From NCBI GenBank assembly GCA_021613375.1, contig JAJQXZ010000028.1:404501-468500 (forward strand): DNA of 64,000 nt, written 5' to 3'. Both the position numbers and the translations under genes were made by a program. A model generated the notes under the pieces. That model was not told the DNA's origin. It ran no database searches and saw only the letters and a list, made by a program, of their open reading frames with translations. This stretch comes from Megaleporinus macrocephalus (lineage: Eukaryota > Chordata > Actinopteri > Characiformes > Anostomidae). This document shows positions 13,601 through 27,422 of the stretch, in pieces (the first letter of the stretch is position 1; each line of letters opens with the position of its first letter).

Positions 13601-16600
13601 TTGGCTTCTCACTTTGTGAAGTCTCTGTGTACCCGAGTTCTGAGCCATTGTTCTTTGTTTTGATATCTTCTGTGCTTTGAGCCAGGCTTTTTTTTTTTTT
13701 GGTTTCTGCAACATAGATGTAGCTGGCCTGCTTTCTGACCCATACCTGTTGTGACCAAGAGTCTTGGATTACCCCCCAAAAAACTTTTACACATATGTAA
13801 CCTGCCTACAAACCCTGTTTGTTACAGAAGACTTTGCTGCAGAAGGATGCAGAGAGTAGCTTGCACCACATGGCCATCACTAAGCAAACTAATTTGAGCA
13901 AGTTGGGAGGAATTTATGGGTGAGTGTTGTTTGAACCACCACAGTGGTGCTAAAAGCTTCTTTGGTGCCTTGGATTGGGCAGTTAACACTTGGGCCTTTA
14001 AGAGTAAGGCCACACACTCATTGGCCAAGTTCTAGGACCTAGTCCCATTTGCCATGGGCCCCGGAGTTGAGTAGGAGAAATATCCTGAGAACTTTTTAGA
14101 GGGGAGGCACTACCCATGTGGCTTCAGTCCCAGTCTTGCTAAGTCGCTTGCAGGCATAGCAGTGAAGAGCTCCAGTGAGCCAGTCCCACAGTACTGATCA
14201 CTGCTCTGGAGACCGCCAGTCCTCCAGGTTGCGTCTTCAATGCTGGCTTCTCAGCCTGTTTCAATTCTGGCTTCCCATACTGCCATCACTTTCAGTTCTG
14301 GTTCTGAGTGATCCGGTTCCGGTCTCCTAATCTGCTTCTCCTCCAGGGCTGCCTCCCCCATCCTGATCCAGTACCAGAATCCTGAGCTGCTTCTCCTCCA
14401 GTACCGTCTCCACGTCCTGATCCAGAACCAGCATCCTGAGCTGCTTCTCCTCTGGTGCTAACCCCCCAAAATCCTGATCCAGAACTAGCATCCTGAGCTG
14501 TTTCTCCTCCAGTCCTGCCTCTCCCCATCCTGATCCAGTACCAGAATCCTGAGCTGCTTCTCCTTCAGTGCCGTCTCCACATCCTGATCTAGTAAAGGCT
14601 TCCTGAACTGCTTCTTCTCCAGTGTTGCCTCCCCACCCTAATCCACAAGCAATCCGGTGCTGGCTTCTTTAATTGCCCCTCATCCAGCACCGGTTCCCCT
14701 GTGCAGCTCTTTTGCTGTATTCCCTTCTTGATCTGGTGGCAGCTTCCTCCTACAGAGGTGGTTTCCTGTGCTGCACCTGTGCCAACCTGAGCTGGTGCTG
14801 CATCTATGCCATCTACAAACCCCAGTTGATATATTCAGCTTGGGAAGACTTACCACGAGGTACAATGGGGGCGTTTTATTGATTTAGCTAACAGGTTTAG
14901 GCTTAGGCCACTTAAATATAATTGTATTATCTGCCTAATGTAATCATTTACCACACTAGATAACTAATGCTTGGTTGACTTAGCACTAAATATTGTGTAG
15001 AACCTTTCGTGATGGTATCTCCTAACATTGGCTGGTAAATTCATCTTGCTTCCCTGAATTGTATTATGGAGCCAGGTTGATTGGAATAGTTGCCGATCAG
15101 TGTACGAGCCTCTATATTCTAAGTTAAAACAAAGACTCCTAGCATATTTTTCTGCCTGAGCCACATATCATGCATATTTTGAACTGTAGCTTGCAATAAT
15201 ACTTGTACACAAACATACACAAAGGATAAAAATGCTCTGCTAAGAGTGAACACCATGTAGTTGCAATCTGACCTCTGCTAGCATTCAGTTATTGTTAGCC
15301 ATATTAGCATTTTGGGTGTGTTGCTGAAGGCGGCGTTCTCATTAAAAATGCAATGTATTCAGATATGCAAAGTTAATCAAGCATTCAGTATATGCATGTA
15401 CACAAGCTGTGTGTTCAAATATATTCTATCTGAGGAGGGAGTCCGCCGCCGCTGGTGCAGTATAAAGAAGTGAGGCTAAAATATGAATACTTCATGATTG
15501 CTGCTGGAGAATGTCTCCAGAGTGCACTGATAAAGATTTCAGCTTTGACTTCAAATCCCCAAGGACTTCTTTGTTTTCGCTCTCTCTTCTCTCTTCTCCC
15601 AGATGCCCTTTTCACCACACTCAGATGGTTTTAACCCCTCAAACTCCAGGCTAATAATCCAGCCCATTAATCACAAGCCTTAAGATTCTGTACTTACTAT
15701 GAAGAGTTATGATACTTGGCGTTATAATAAATGAAGATCGGAAGTCTGGAACTGCTTGTAGTTAGGGTTACGTTTGTGTAGCAATTCACATTTATGTGTT
15801 GGATGTGAAGAAATAAGCAAACATTGTAAATTTGAGTGGTTTTTTTTCTGTCAATAAAGCAAGACCGTCCATAACTTTATCAATTTCAAATATTTATGAA
15901 CACTAATTGGCCCACAGGCAGGAACGGAACCTCAGATACCCGCCCACTACAGCAGCAATGATTTCATGGACTTTTTCAATAGCAAAATCGAGAATATTAG
16001 ACAAAATGTTCAACTGACACCAGTAACCTATCCTTCATCCGGTTTGGCTGAGACAGCACAAAATGTGATTTTAGAAGAAAGACTAGAAACATTTTCTCCA
16101 CTACAGCAGTCAGAATTAGAAAAACTTATCTCTTCCTCAAATTCTGCTACATGCACACTTGATATGATTCCAACAAGCCTATTGAAACAAGTATTACCAG
16201 CTATTATTAAACCCATCTCAACTATCATCAACTCTTCTCTTAGTCTGGGTCATGTACCTATGTCTTTTAAACTAGCTGTGATAAAACCCTTGATAAAGAA
16301 ACCAAATCTTGACCCCAGAGAACTGTCCAGTTATAGACCCATTTCCAATTTACCTTTTATCTCTAAGATTTTAGAAAAGGCTGTAGCTCGACAACTCTGT
16401 TCTCATCTACATAAGAACAACATATATGAAAAATTCCAATCTGGTTTTAGGCCACACCACAGCACAGAGACAGCTTTAGTTAAGATAACAAATGATGAAC
16501 GATGACACACAGCTGTACATATCAGCCAAACCAGATGATAAATCCAGATTAAATAAGATAGAAGATTGTGTAAGAGATATTAGACTTTGGATGCTACAGA

Positions 16601-19600
16601 ACTTCCTTCTTTTGAACCCTGACAAAACGGAAGTTCTCCTCCTCGGCCCAAAGGCTGCTCGGACTAAATGTTCAGATTTAATGTTAAATCTTGCTGACTT
16701 CTCTGTAGTTCCTGGTTCAGTAGCCAAAAATCTTGGTGTAACAATTGACTCAGATCTGACATTTAATCAACACATAGGTAATATTACAAGAATAGCGTTT
16801 CTTCACCTGCGAAACATTTCAAAGTTAAGAAATGTGTTGTCTATATTTGATGCTGAAAAGTTGATACATGCCTTTATAACCTCAAGGCTAGATTACTGTA
16901 ATGCATTATTGTCAGGATGCTCCAGCAGGAACCTGAATAAACTCCAGTTAGTTCAGAACGCTGCAGCTAGAGTACTAACTAAAACCAGGAAATTCCATCA
17001 CATCAGTCCAGTTTTATCAGCGCTACACTGGCTTCCTGTTAAATTCCGTATCGACTATAAAATTCTTTTACTGACGTATAAAGCCCTGCACGGTCTCGCA
17101 CCGAAGTACCTGCAAGATCTAATTTCCTATTATGAACCGCCAAGTAAGTACTGCTGTCTGGGTAAAACTGGGTCCTTGGGTACCACAATTTCGTTCCACC
17201 CCATGTACTACATGTGATGCGAATGACAATAAAGTCTCCTTGAATCCTTGAATCCTTGAATCCTAGTTCTTCTTCTCCTGTTTCTTGACCTACTTAGTTG
17301 ATGCGAGTATCTCTAAATTGATTAATTGACTTATTCCACACCCCTTCTTTCTCCTAACCGTGTTAGCGTGAGGGAGATCGAATGGGTGAATAACAAAGGC
17401 CAAGTTAGGTCTTGAGGGTGTCCTGCTCAGTCTAGTGGCGCACTCCTCGTTTCACCCGTTAGTTCTTCTTCTTTTGTTTATTGACTTAGAACGTGGAACT
17501 CTCTAAAGGTAGAAGGACCTAAAGTACGGTAGTAACACTTAACAAGCGCCGGCCTCTGTCTCTGTACTAACACAAACCAGAACTAACTCTGTCTCTGTAC
17601 TAACCCAAACCAGAACTAACTCTGTCTCTGTACTAACACAAACCAGAACTAACTCTGTCTCTGTACTAACCTAAACCAGAACTAACTCTGTCTCTGTACT
17701 ATCCTAAACCAGAACTAACTCTGTCTCTGTACTAACACAAACCAGAACTAACTCTGTCTCTGTACTAACCCAAACCAGAACTAACTCTGTCTCTGTACTA
17801 TCCTAAACCAGAACTAACTCTGTCTCTGTACTAACCCAAACCAGAACTAACTCTGTCTCTGTACTAACCCAAACCAGAACTAACTCAGTCTCTGTACTAA
17901 CCCAAACCAGAACTAACTCTGTCTCTGTACTAACCTAAACCAGAACTAACTCAGTCTCTGTACTAACCCAAACCAGAACTAACTCTGTCTCTGTACTAAC
18001 CTAAACCAGAACTAACTCTGTCTCTGTACTAACCTAAACCAGAACTAACTCTGTCTCTGTACTAACCCAAACCAGAACTAACTCTTTTTTTTTTCTCTTT
18101 CCGAGGAAATAACCGCCCACCTGTCCCGCCGAATACTGTAAAGGACTGACCACCAGGGCCCCCCCGTCACTTGGCACCAACCAGTTCTCCTCTCCATTTG
18201 TGCCATTTGCTCCATCCTTGACTGCCTCACTGTATCATCCACCTGATGTAGCACCTGTACAGCTTCTAAAGCTTTTACCTTCAGACTCAGCTTTAGTTTA
18301 TAAACTGTAAATACTGTTCGACCTGAGGAGGACGGGTCTCCCCTCGTGAGTCTGGTTCCTCCCAAGGTTTCTTCCTCCAGTTGAGGGAGTTGTTCTTGCC
18401 ACTGTTGCCTCTGGCTTGCTCACAAGGGATAAAGTGTGTGATATTATGTTTTTCATGTTTTTAAAATTCCTGTAAAGCTGCTTTGTGACAACATCGTTGT
18501 AAAAAGCGCTATACAAATAAACTTGACTTGACACATGCAAAGGAAAAATATGTATGTTTCATTCAAAAACAATGAATATATAGTTAATATTATGTTGCCG
18601 CCCACACCCGGCCCACTCTACCGCCAGTGGCAGATTACCTCCTCAATCAGCAGCCATTTTTATGTAGGCGAACACAGCACAATGCGCTATCCCATGATTC
18701 ACCTGGTGCACCAACCAAAACTGTTCTGTGGGCAGCGTCCTGTGACCACTGATGAAGGACTAGAGCTGATAAAATTGAGAATGAGTGTCGATACAAGTGG
18801 CTGGTGGGTGCATTTCATCTACATATGTGCATATATTATAATATACTGGCATACTGCATGGCCGAAAGTGTAAGAGGCTGCTGGCCATCCCATTCAAAAA
18901 ACGATAAATATATAGTTAATATAATGTTGCCACTCACACCCAGCCCACTCTACCGTGTTTAGGTGCGTCCAAAATCGCCTACTTGGTGGCTAGTATGGCC
19001 AAATACCTAGTAGGCATCGAGTAGTAGGTGAACAGTACCCAGATTACCTACTGAATTGGCAGCCATTTTTATGTAGGTGAACACAGCACACTGTGTATCC
19101 CATGATTCACCTGGAGCCGTGGATGAATTCAGAGTGGAGTAAATAAACGGTGTAAAGCTGAACGTCGGCTGTGTGTACGTAGCTACGACTAGTGAACTGC
19201 TGCTACAGAAGTTAGCGCTACTGCTGAGATAAACAATGATTACATTCCTCCCGTTTCATCTTCTCTGATCTACAGCTCCACACCGTCTGATACATAATCA
19301 GATAAAAACACAGATCAGAGTCACTAAAAGATCTAAATCTGTCAGTAAACGAGCTTTTAAATGAATAACAGGACTTTTACGGTGGTGGTCTGACGTCTTG
19401 CATCACAGGACACTGGTAATATGGCGGACTATGTAAAATGTTTAGTCTTGTTAACTGAGTTTCACATCTTAACATAGTTAAGGACGTAGTACGTCCGAGC
19501 TTGTGTGGCTACTTTATCTCGCCGACAGAAACTTGCCACTCGAGCAGTACGTACTGACTCTAATCTAGTATCTACTGACTAGTAGGCGATTTGGGACGCA

Positions 19601-22600
19601 CCCTTTGTCTATGGGGACTGCATGGCTGTGTACTTGATTTTGTGCACCTGTTAGCAATGAGTGTGGCTGAATATGCAGGGGATACAGATTGCCAGGATTT
19701 AAATTCCACAGAATTTTGTTATTACCAGCAGTGAATGACCTCTAAGTAGGTTCAAATACAGAGAACATGGGAACAAAGCCAATGCTTCATTTAAAAAAAG
19801 CAATTGATAACATTAGCAACATGTAAAGCAGTGAAACGGCAGTGTTGCACACTGCATACTTTTTCTTAGGTACTTTACTAAACTCATGATACTAGAGCCC
19901 ATGAGCACACTGTGCCCATCCTACAGGCAGAAAGGTGAAGATAACAGCGTGTCTGAGACAGTTTCCTGCTCTTATGAATCTTTTGGGAAGAGAAAAAGAT
20001 TCTCGGAGTGAGTCAGCAAGAAAACCCAACCCAAACAGCCACTTGAGGAGACGACAGGAGAAGTAACTGAAAGGAAGCGGCGCTCTGAAATGATTTCTTT
20101 TTTTTTTTCACCATCTTCCAAACCTGTAATTATAGACCGTCGCTCAAGTGACCAATACTGTCTCCCGCGTTATTAATTACAAAGGAAGCCTCATGGTCAA
20201 CACTTTCAGCTCTTATTTCTACAGAGAAAGAGTTTCTGAACAGCCTCTGTTCCTCTACAGGGCTGCAGTGCATGAACACCCTAAATGGGTCTCCTGAAAA
20301 GAATGGAAGCTACAGTAAATATAAGGAGTGGACTCGTTAAATACTGAAATATAATAATATTCAGTAGTAGAGGCTTCTGTTGAATATACAGTACTGGGCA
20401 AACGTTTTAGGAACTATCATGTTTAAATAATCAAACAGTATTAATACAGTAAGTAGTGCTTTTTTTCATACGTCAGTGTGTTTATTTAACCCTTTTTAAG
20501 CTTCTCCTAAACAACCCAGTATTATTATCAGTTCTCATCTAATACCTGCTTTGACTGCTCAGTACTTCATTAAGCTAAATCAAGATTGCTGCTGAAGGAA
20601 CTGGGCACATTCATACAATGTCTGGGGCGTCCAGGAGAAATCTGGAACCTAACTTTGTTCTTCAAACTGGAGCTCAAGATCTGATCTACTTCTCTCACAA
20701 TAAGATATTCATGTTACTTTGTATTGTATGTATGATTATTTACATCTGTTCTAATCAGATCTGGTGTTCATACTGGTGAACATACACTTATTGATAAAAT
20801 AAAGGCTTTTAAACAGTGAGTTGAGGCACCAAAGACTTTTGAACAGTAGGGTATATTTGAGAAAAAACAACAACAACTAGAAATTAAATAGACGGTGGTC
20901 TCATTTTGTAGTGCTGTATTGAGCGTATGTGGGAGACCACTCTTATTAATAATCATAGTATAATTGTGTTTGAGGGGAAACTAAAGGTAATAGTTTCTAA
21001 TGATCAATAGGACACTGTGGGCAGCTGCATGGTCACCATGCCCAAAGCCAAGCATCAGCTAGAGAGATATAAAGCCATCTATTAGAAGTTTATAAATAAT
21101 TAATTTAGTTTAGCATTTAAAACAATAAATATTGTTGAAATATACAGAATGGTATTTGTTATTTGTTTTGTCTTTCAGTTTCTGATGATATAAACTGCTG
21201 ATACTAGGATACTTTAGTGTACAGGATATGGTACTGAATCTTAACACAAGTTAGAAATTACGGTGGTCTGGACCTTGGCCTGAGGAAATCTCCTCTAACT
21301 GGACTGTACTGAATTCTAATTAAATACCCCTGCTCTGTGTTACACTAACAGGACACTAAATTAACTGTATACATTCAAACCTCCTAACATACCATCCAAC
21401 ACAACACATTCAAGTTCTGAAGGACTGACAATGTTACAAAACTTCAATACTGAGTACATCTGACAAATATCGTCTTGGTAAAGAAATATCTGCAAACAAA
21501 AAGATATAAATTCCAGAATCAAGAGTGAAAACGTCATAGAACGAGCACCTGTGATGACGTGACCATCCAAAAGAGATCCATACATTAAGTTAACATATCA
21601 TCGCTGTCCAATGAAAAACAAACATCTCAGAAATGGGCAACTTTACAGGAGAGGCCAAAAACTTTACTTTCAACGTTAGTTATTTTCACTGTAAGTTAAT
21701 GGAACCAGAATTTTTTGGAGCATTTCTATTGGTCCATTCATCGTTCATTATTTTCTTACAATATAAAACTACAGTAGTCGTGTTCAAATGAGGTTGAAAA
21801 ATAAAAATTGACAAAAATGAATATACATGCTTATCTTTGGACAGCGACGATATACAATTCAAGTCCCATAAGCCTGTTCCTGCTTTTCATCCTGGTTACC
21901 TGCGTCTTTAAAAGACATCTGTGGTGATGCTGCGAACTTTTTCTGATGGGATTCTATACAGCAGTATTTTCTAAACCTAGGTTAGTTGGTTAGTAGGCAG
22001 CAGCAGCGCCCTATGTTGGCTAAAAGAGGTCCATCTGCTCTGCTGCAGTCTTTCTTAGGACTTTTCAGTGTGATGAATTCGCATTTAAAACAGGGTTGCC
22101 GAGGGTCTGGACTGGAAAACTGGGACATTGGTTTACCCTATCATACAGCATGCTGCAGCTGGGCTTAAGCCTACATTACGACATATGGCTTGTGTGAATG
22201 GCATTTATAGCTTGTGGCATTAATTATTTATCATAAACATGTTAAGAGTAGAACTGCCCACTGATTTAATGTCATTATACAACAACACAAGCTGAACAGC
22301 TACTGCCAACAACCTCACTAGACAAACTTGCAGGACTGTGTTGGGAGTGTCTGAACCACTGCTGCCTATAATAACCACATCAGCGGTCAACAAAGAAATA
22401 AACCGTACAGACTCACCTCTCTCCATTCTTTGGTCCCAATTCCCTGCACATACAAAACAACCACTGGAAATAATGAGAGAGAAAAACAATCAATGGTTTT
22501 GTTGTTAATAAGTCATCCCGGCCTTCATGGTGAGTTCATGAGAATCGCCTGTCAGGGAAAGAATGTTGGGCTATACTAATTACGTCTGGGGAGAATGTTT

Positions 22601-25600
22601 ATATTTGCAGTCAAGTCTAAGTCCAGAAGTAAAAAAGCGAGTGGAGCTCCAAATAGGGCCCGGTGATTAGAGCCACCTAATGAGGAGAGTGAGGGGAAAG
22701 ACGTCTGGAGTCTAGAAATTAGAGATGATGGGAGAAAAGCGAATGGCTGCTGGACAGATGGAGGAAATCAGACCCGTGTACTGAAATGAAGAGAGGGCTG
22801 GGAGAAGTGTGGCGCCAAGCGGGTATGCTGTCAGACTGATTGCAGGCTTTATGGGATGTGACTGATGGGGAGGATAACTGCAAACTCCACTTTCTCTTGG
22901 TTGGAGTCTGGGACACCAGGTGAGAAAATCCATGCAATCAATTACTCTATTCACTCCTATTCATTAGACAGACAGGGCACCAACGCCAACGAGCCTGGAT
23001 TAACTGCAGCTCAGGAGGGGCGTTAATTAAACAAGGAAAACTTGGGAGTCTAAGTTCCTCAGGAAATTAATCACTGCTTGAAAATGTTTATATTCAACCA
23101 AACATCTCAGCACACAAAACTTTAAAGGCCAGGCCTCCGCCGAGAACCTCATTCATAGAGTTTGGTCCGTTACCTCCTCGTGTAGCTGACTGGTCAAGTC
23201 AGTAGGGGTGTGCCATTTTTAAATATCATGAACGATATTATACCCTGAAATATCATGTCATATCACCCATCACTAATTATCACATCAGGTACTACTTTTA
23301 CTGTTTTAACAAAAGATAAATTCACACTTTTCTCATTTCCCATCATATATCTACTAGAGACAGATTTTATCTGTCCAGTATCATTCACTTTACTTCAGTT
23401 CTGGATATATGGAGATATTTGGAGTGTATTGTTTAGTATCGTGACATTCTGGATCATTGACTTCTGTTACAATCTGATGATAAATTCTTGTATTTTTTAA
23501 TATCTCAGTTAGGGGTGTGCCATATCATATCATATGCAATATTAACATTTGATTTTCATTTTGTTGCAGTAGTGTATTCTTGAATTTTTTTTTTAATTCA
23601 ATGTTTTGTCATATCGCCAAGAGTATCATTATCGCAAAAATACCATGAAATATCGTGATATTATTGTAGGGCCATATCACCCACCCCTACAAGTCAGGTT
23701 TGGTTTTTAAGGTTTGCTCCACTTACCATGTAGTACTTTGTAGTTCTACACTTACACTTTTTTTGTATACTTAGTTAGTTTGTTCTCCAGTGGTCAGGAC
23801 CCCCACAGGACTATCACAGAGCAGGTATTATATGGGTGGTGTATCATTCTCTGCCATGGCATCGAAATGGTGGTTGTGTGTTAGTGTGTGTGTTGCGCTG
23901 GTGTGCATAAATGGGACACAGCAGTGCTGCTGCTAGACAGTGTTTAAAGACCTCAGTGTCTCTGCTGGACTGAAAATCGTCCATCAACCAAAACTATTCA
24001 GCCAACAGTGTCCTGTGGGCAGCGTCCTGAGACCACTGATGAACACAAACTGTACAGCAGCAGACAAGTCATTCGTTCTGACTTTACATCTACAAGGTGG
24101 ACCAACCAGGGGCATAGTTAGCCCTAGTTTAGGGATGCTTGAGCACCCCTAGATTGAGCTCCAGCACCCCTAAAGATCATAGTAAAATTTTCTTTTAATG
24201 TTAATTTGTCTCTGACAAGCTAGAGATGTTAAAACCATAGAGAGTATATGTTTAAACCAATTATTTTAACTACGAAAATACAGCACAGCCCCCCTCACAC
24301 CACCACCCCCCCTTGCAAAATGGTATGACCCAGCTTCTCTTTCTCTCAGTGCAGCATCGCGCACACACAGTATCAGTGTTTTATATGACTGGTGTCGTGT
24401 GTCTAGTAAGTTTTGTAAAGGAGTGTTTTGTACTTTATCACTCAGAACCAACATACTACAGTCATTATCAGCCTAGCTCGACCCCTACCCCATATTTCTG
24501 ATCACTCTTTATTCTGTTATTGTTAGCTAGGAGTGACTGATCTGATGATTTATTGTAATTTATCAGGTGCTGTCTGTATGTGTATTAGTTAATTAATGTT
24601 ACAGAATGATATGATAGGAAGAGATGATGCTATAACATAACTCTGTGTGTGTGCATGTATGTGTGTGTGTTTGTGTGGTCAGAAAGGCAGTTATAGATAT
24701 ACGATTCTTATATTCGAGTAAGGCCAACATGATCTTGATCATGTGCTCAGAATCTGTTAATAATTGTAATTATATTGATAACTGATTATTAGAATTGGTG
24801 TGTCTGATCTAAATTATTCTAATTATTCTGTCATGACACACTCACTCCAAGTCTCATGCCCACTAGCCCACAAAAGCTGAGTATTCAATTAGAAAAATGT
24901 GTTAAATTGATATGGATCTATTTATTTTTCTCTTAAATGAAATTTAAATTCGGATTAGTAGTCCAAATTATTTATGCCTTTATTCGCCCCTAGGAGTGTC
25001 TCTGATCCACTCAAACCAGCACGACACACACCAACACTCTAGTGTCCTTGCAGTGCTAAGAATGATCCACCACCCAAATAATACCTGCTCTGTGATCATC
25101 CTGAACCACTGACCAGGGCTACCACATTCAGTAAGGTTAAACACAAGGCTTTCAATCAGCTTTAAAACTACATAAGCCTCATGACTTCAGTGCAAAAGTG
25201 AAGAAGCTTCAAACACCCAACACGTCTTGGCTGACTGACTATAGAAAACTGTCATTTTCGTTACTGCCTTCATTCCAAGGTTGTATTCTCTCTCTCCGGC
25301 TTGATTAGCTTAGGTGTTTCTAAGGCAGGGTCCCAAAATTCTCAAGATTTCCATAACAAAGGAACAGCTGCCACCTTCATTAAAAGTCTAGAGAAGAAGA
25401 CAAGAAAAGGGGTCAGGGCCTCTTTGCTTTTCAGAACCGACGTCGTTTCCCAACACTGGGTCATTCTTGCCGCCTAATTTGGCTTAATGCGTAGCTGGAG
25501 GACTGACAGAATGAAGGATGAAGAATAGCGTGGGGAAGGTCAGTGAGCAGGGCATTATGGGAAATACACAGCGATGTGAAAGGTGTGGTCTCTAACGGCC

Positions 25601-27068
25601 TTCACAATGTTTTTCTGAGTCTGGCCTGCTCACCATAGACAAGTACATATCACATCATCATTGATTCCAGCATTAGAATCTCTCTGACTCTTTCATTTAT
25701 GACCTTGAGTAGATCACCTGAGGAGTTTTTAATGGGATCGAATCAGAGCACAAATGACTTCAACTCAGACGAGGTCAGCCAAGCATTTAATTGCCCTGAG
25801 CATTAAGGGCCAAATTATTAATAAGAGGAATAAACACACTAGGTCATTAATAGAGAAACTCACAACTCCAAGTCCAAGCTGTAGATAAGTTAAATGCAGC
25901 ACAATTGAAACAATAAGCCACACTGAGATTCAAATAGCTGCAGTAAGAAAGTCATTTTAAGGGCTGTGCAGAAGTCAGAGACCACCCTATGCATTTATTT
26001 GCCAATACAATTTACAGTAGAAGCCAAAACAGTATTTACTTTCAATGTAAGTGCTTTTGGAGGATTTCCATTGGTCCATTTTCCTCATGAAACTCTCACA
26101 GGATATCAAAGTGCAGCTGTCGTGTTCAAATGATGTCAAAAAATGAAAATCCACATATATTTCTTTGGACAGCGATGATGTTATTTACTTTTTTATTTAT
26201 CAGGAGATATTTTGGTTCCCAATCCACTTACATAAGGGAGAAAAAAGTAGAAGGAAATATAAGACTTATAAATAAGACTTCAAAAGCTTCCAAAACTGGA
26301 GTCCAGTAATGTATTTTAATCTACAGAGAAAGAGGATCCGGCAGACCAATCAAAACTGTCCCCATCAGATAAACAGGACCTAATCTTTCATCTTTAAGAG
26401 AGAGGAGAACATCAAGCAGCTTCAGATCTAACTCTCCCCAAATGTGTTTTCGGTCCATCCTTACACCGTGAGCGCTATGGGGGTCTGAAAGGATGTGTAG
26501 CTGTTCAAGCTCCTCACTGAGAAAAGGAGATTGGGCCAAATCAAGCTCTCTGATCTCAGAACTTTAACATCTCTGAATGTGTTTGGGATGATGAGAAGCA
26601 GAAAATGCTAAACCAACTCCCAAGACTGAACTTTGGAGGTCCAGAAAAATAGTCCTGCCAATTTCTTTGGAGGCTTCCAAACACATAAGGAGGATACGTT
26701 CAATACTGAAACAACAGGTGCTATATTTCTATAGTGTATATAATTTCATTTCTATATAGAGTTATAACGTTGTAAGTAAGTCAGGCTGGAGAGTCTCTGA
26801 CATTTGCACAGTACTCAGCAGTCGAATAAGACAATACTACACATATACACATGACTGTCTTCATCACCGTTTTGCATAAACAAATATGTAAATACCTGTA
26901 ACATTATATACTGAACTGAACCGATACTGATACTAAGTAACTAACATTAAAGTAAAGCACAACAACAGAACCATTTCATTTCTAGGTAAAAGAAAGCCTT
27001 GTGTCAGTCACTACAGGTACACTTGGTCTTTAAGGGGAACCTCCAACAATTCTTCAACTGTTCTGGTT

Positions 27069-27113
<45 letters not shown>

Positions 27114-27375
27114 ACAGCGTCATTCAGAGTGGTTTGGTGTGAAATTCTTCATTTTAGAGAAACCTACGGAGTCAGAATTGTTTACAGAGGTGGTGATGGG
27201 AACCAGACATCCTCCTCTAAAAGCTCACTGTTTATTGTAGTTCAGATCTAAAACCCAATTAAACAGTTCACTTTAAAGCTTTTATGGTGGACGGGCACAT
27301 AAAGGGAGTTCTAAGAGAAAATCAACCCCAAAAATGTCCCATTATTTTACCATCAACAGCATCACTTAAAACTAA

Positions 27376-27422
<47 letters not shown>

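Larger units (their letters stand above)
15920..18535 (+). mobile_element. L2-like LINE, 5'-truncated with internal RT deletion
   Basis: ORF2 remnants at 15966-16499 ([25 protein letters not shown]) and 16501-17130 ([26 protein letters not shown]). The segment that should lie between, holding the palm and the start of Y-A-D-D, is missing, so the two frames abut at 16500. After 17140 there is an inserted short 3' tail, then the 3' UTR with a 33-bp minisatellite, ending in the fish LINE 3' sequence aaagctgctttgtgacaac and gcgctatacaaataaactt. Confidence 0.85.

Noticed and set aside
17553..18084. Regular array resembling a CRISPR
   Set aside because: Units are contiguous with no unique spacers, and the host is a vertebrate; it is a minisatellite. 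The same applies to 29283-30027 and 38910-39405.
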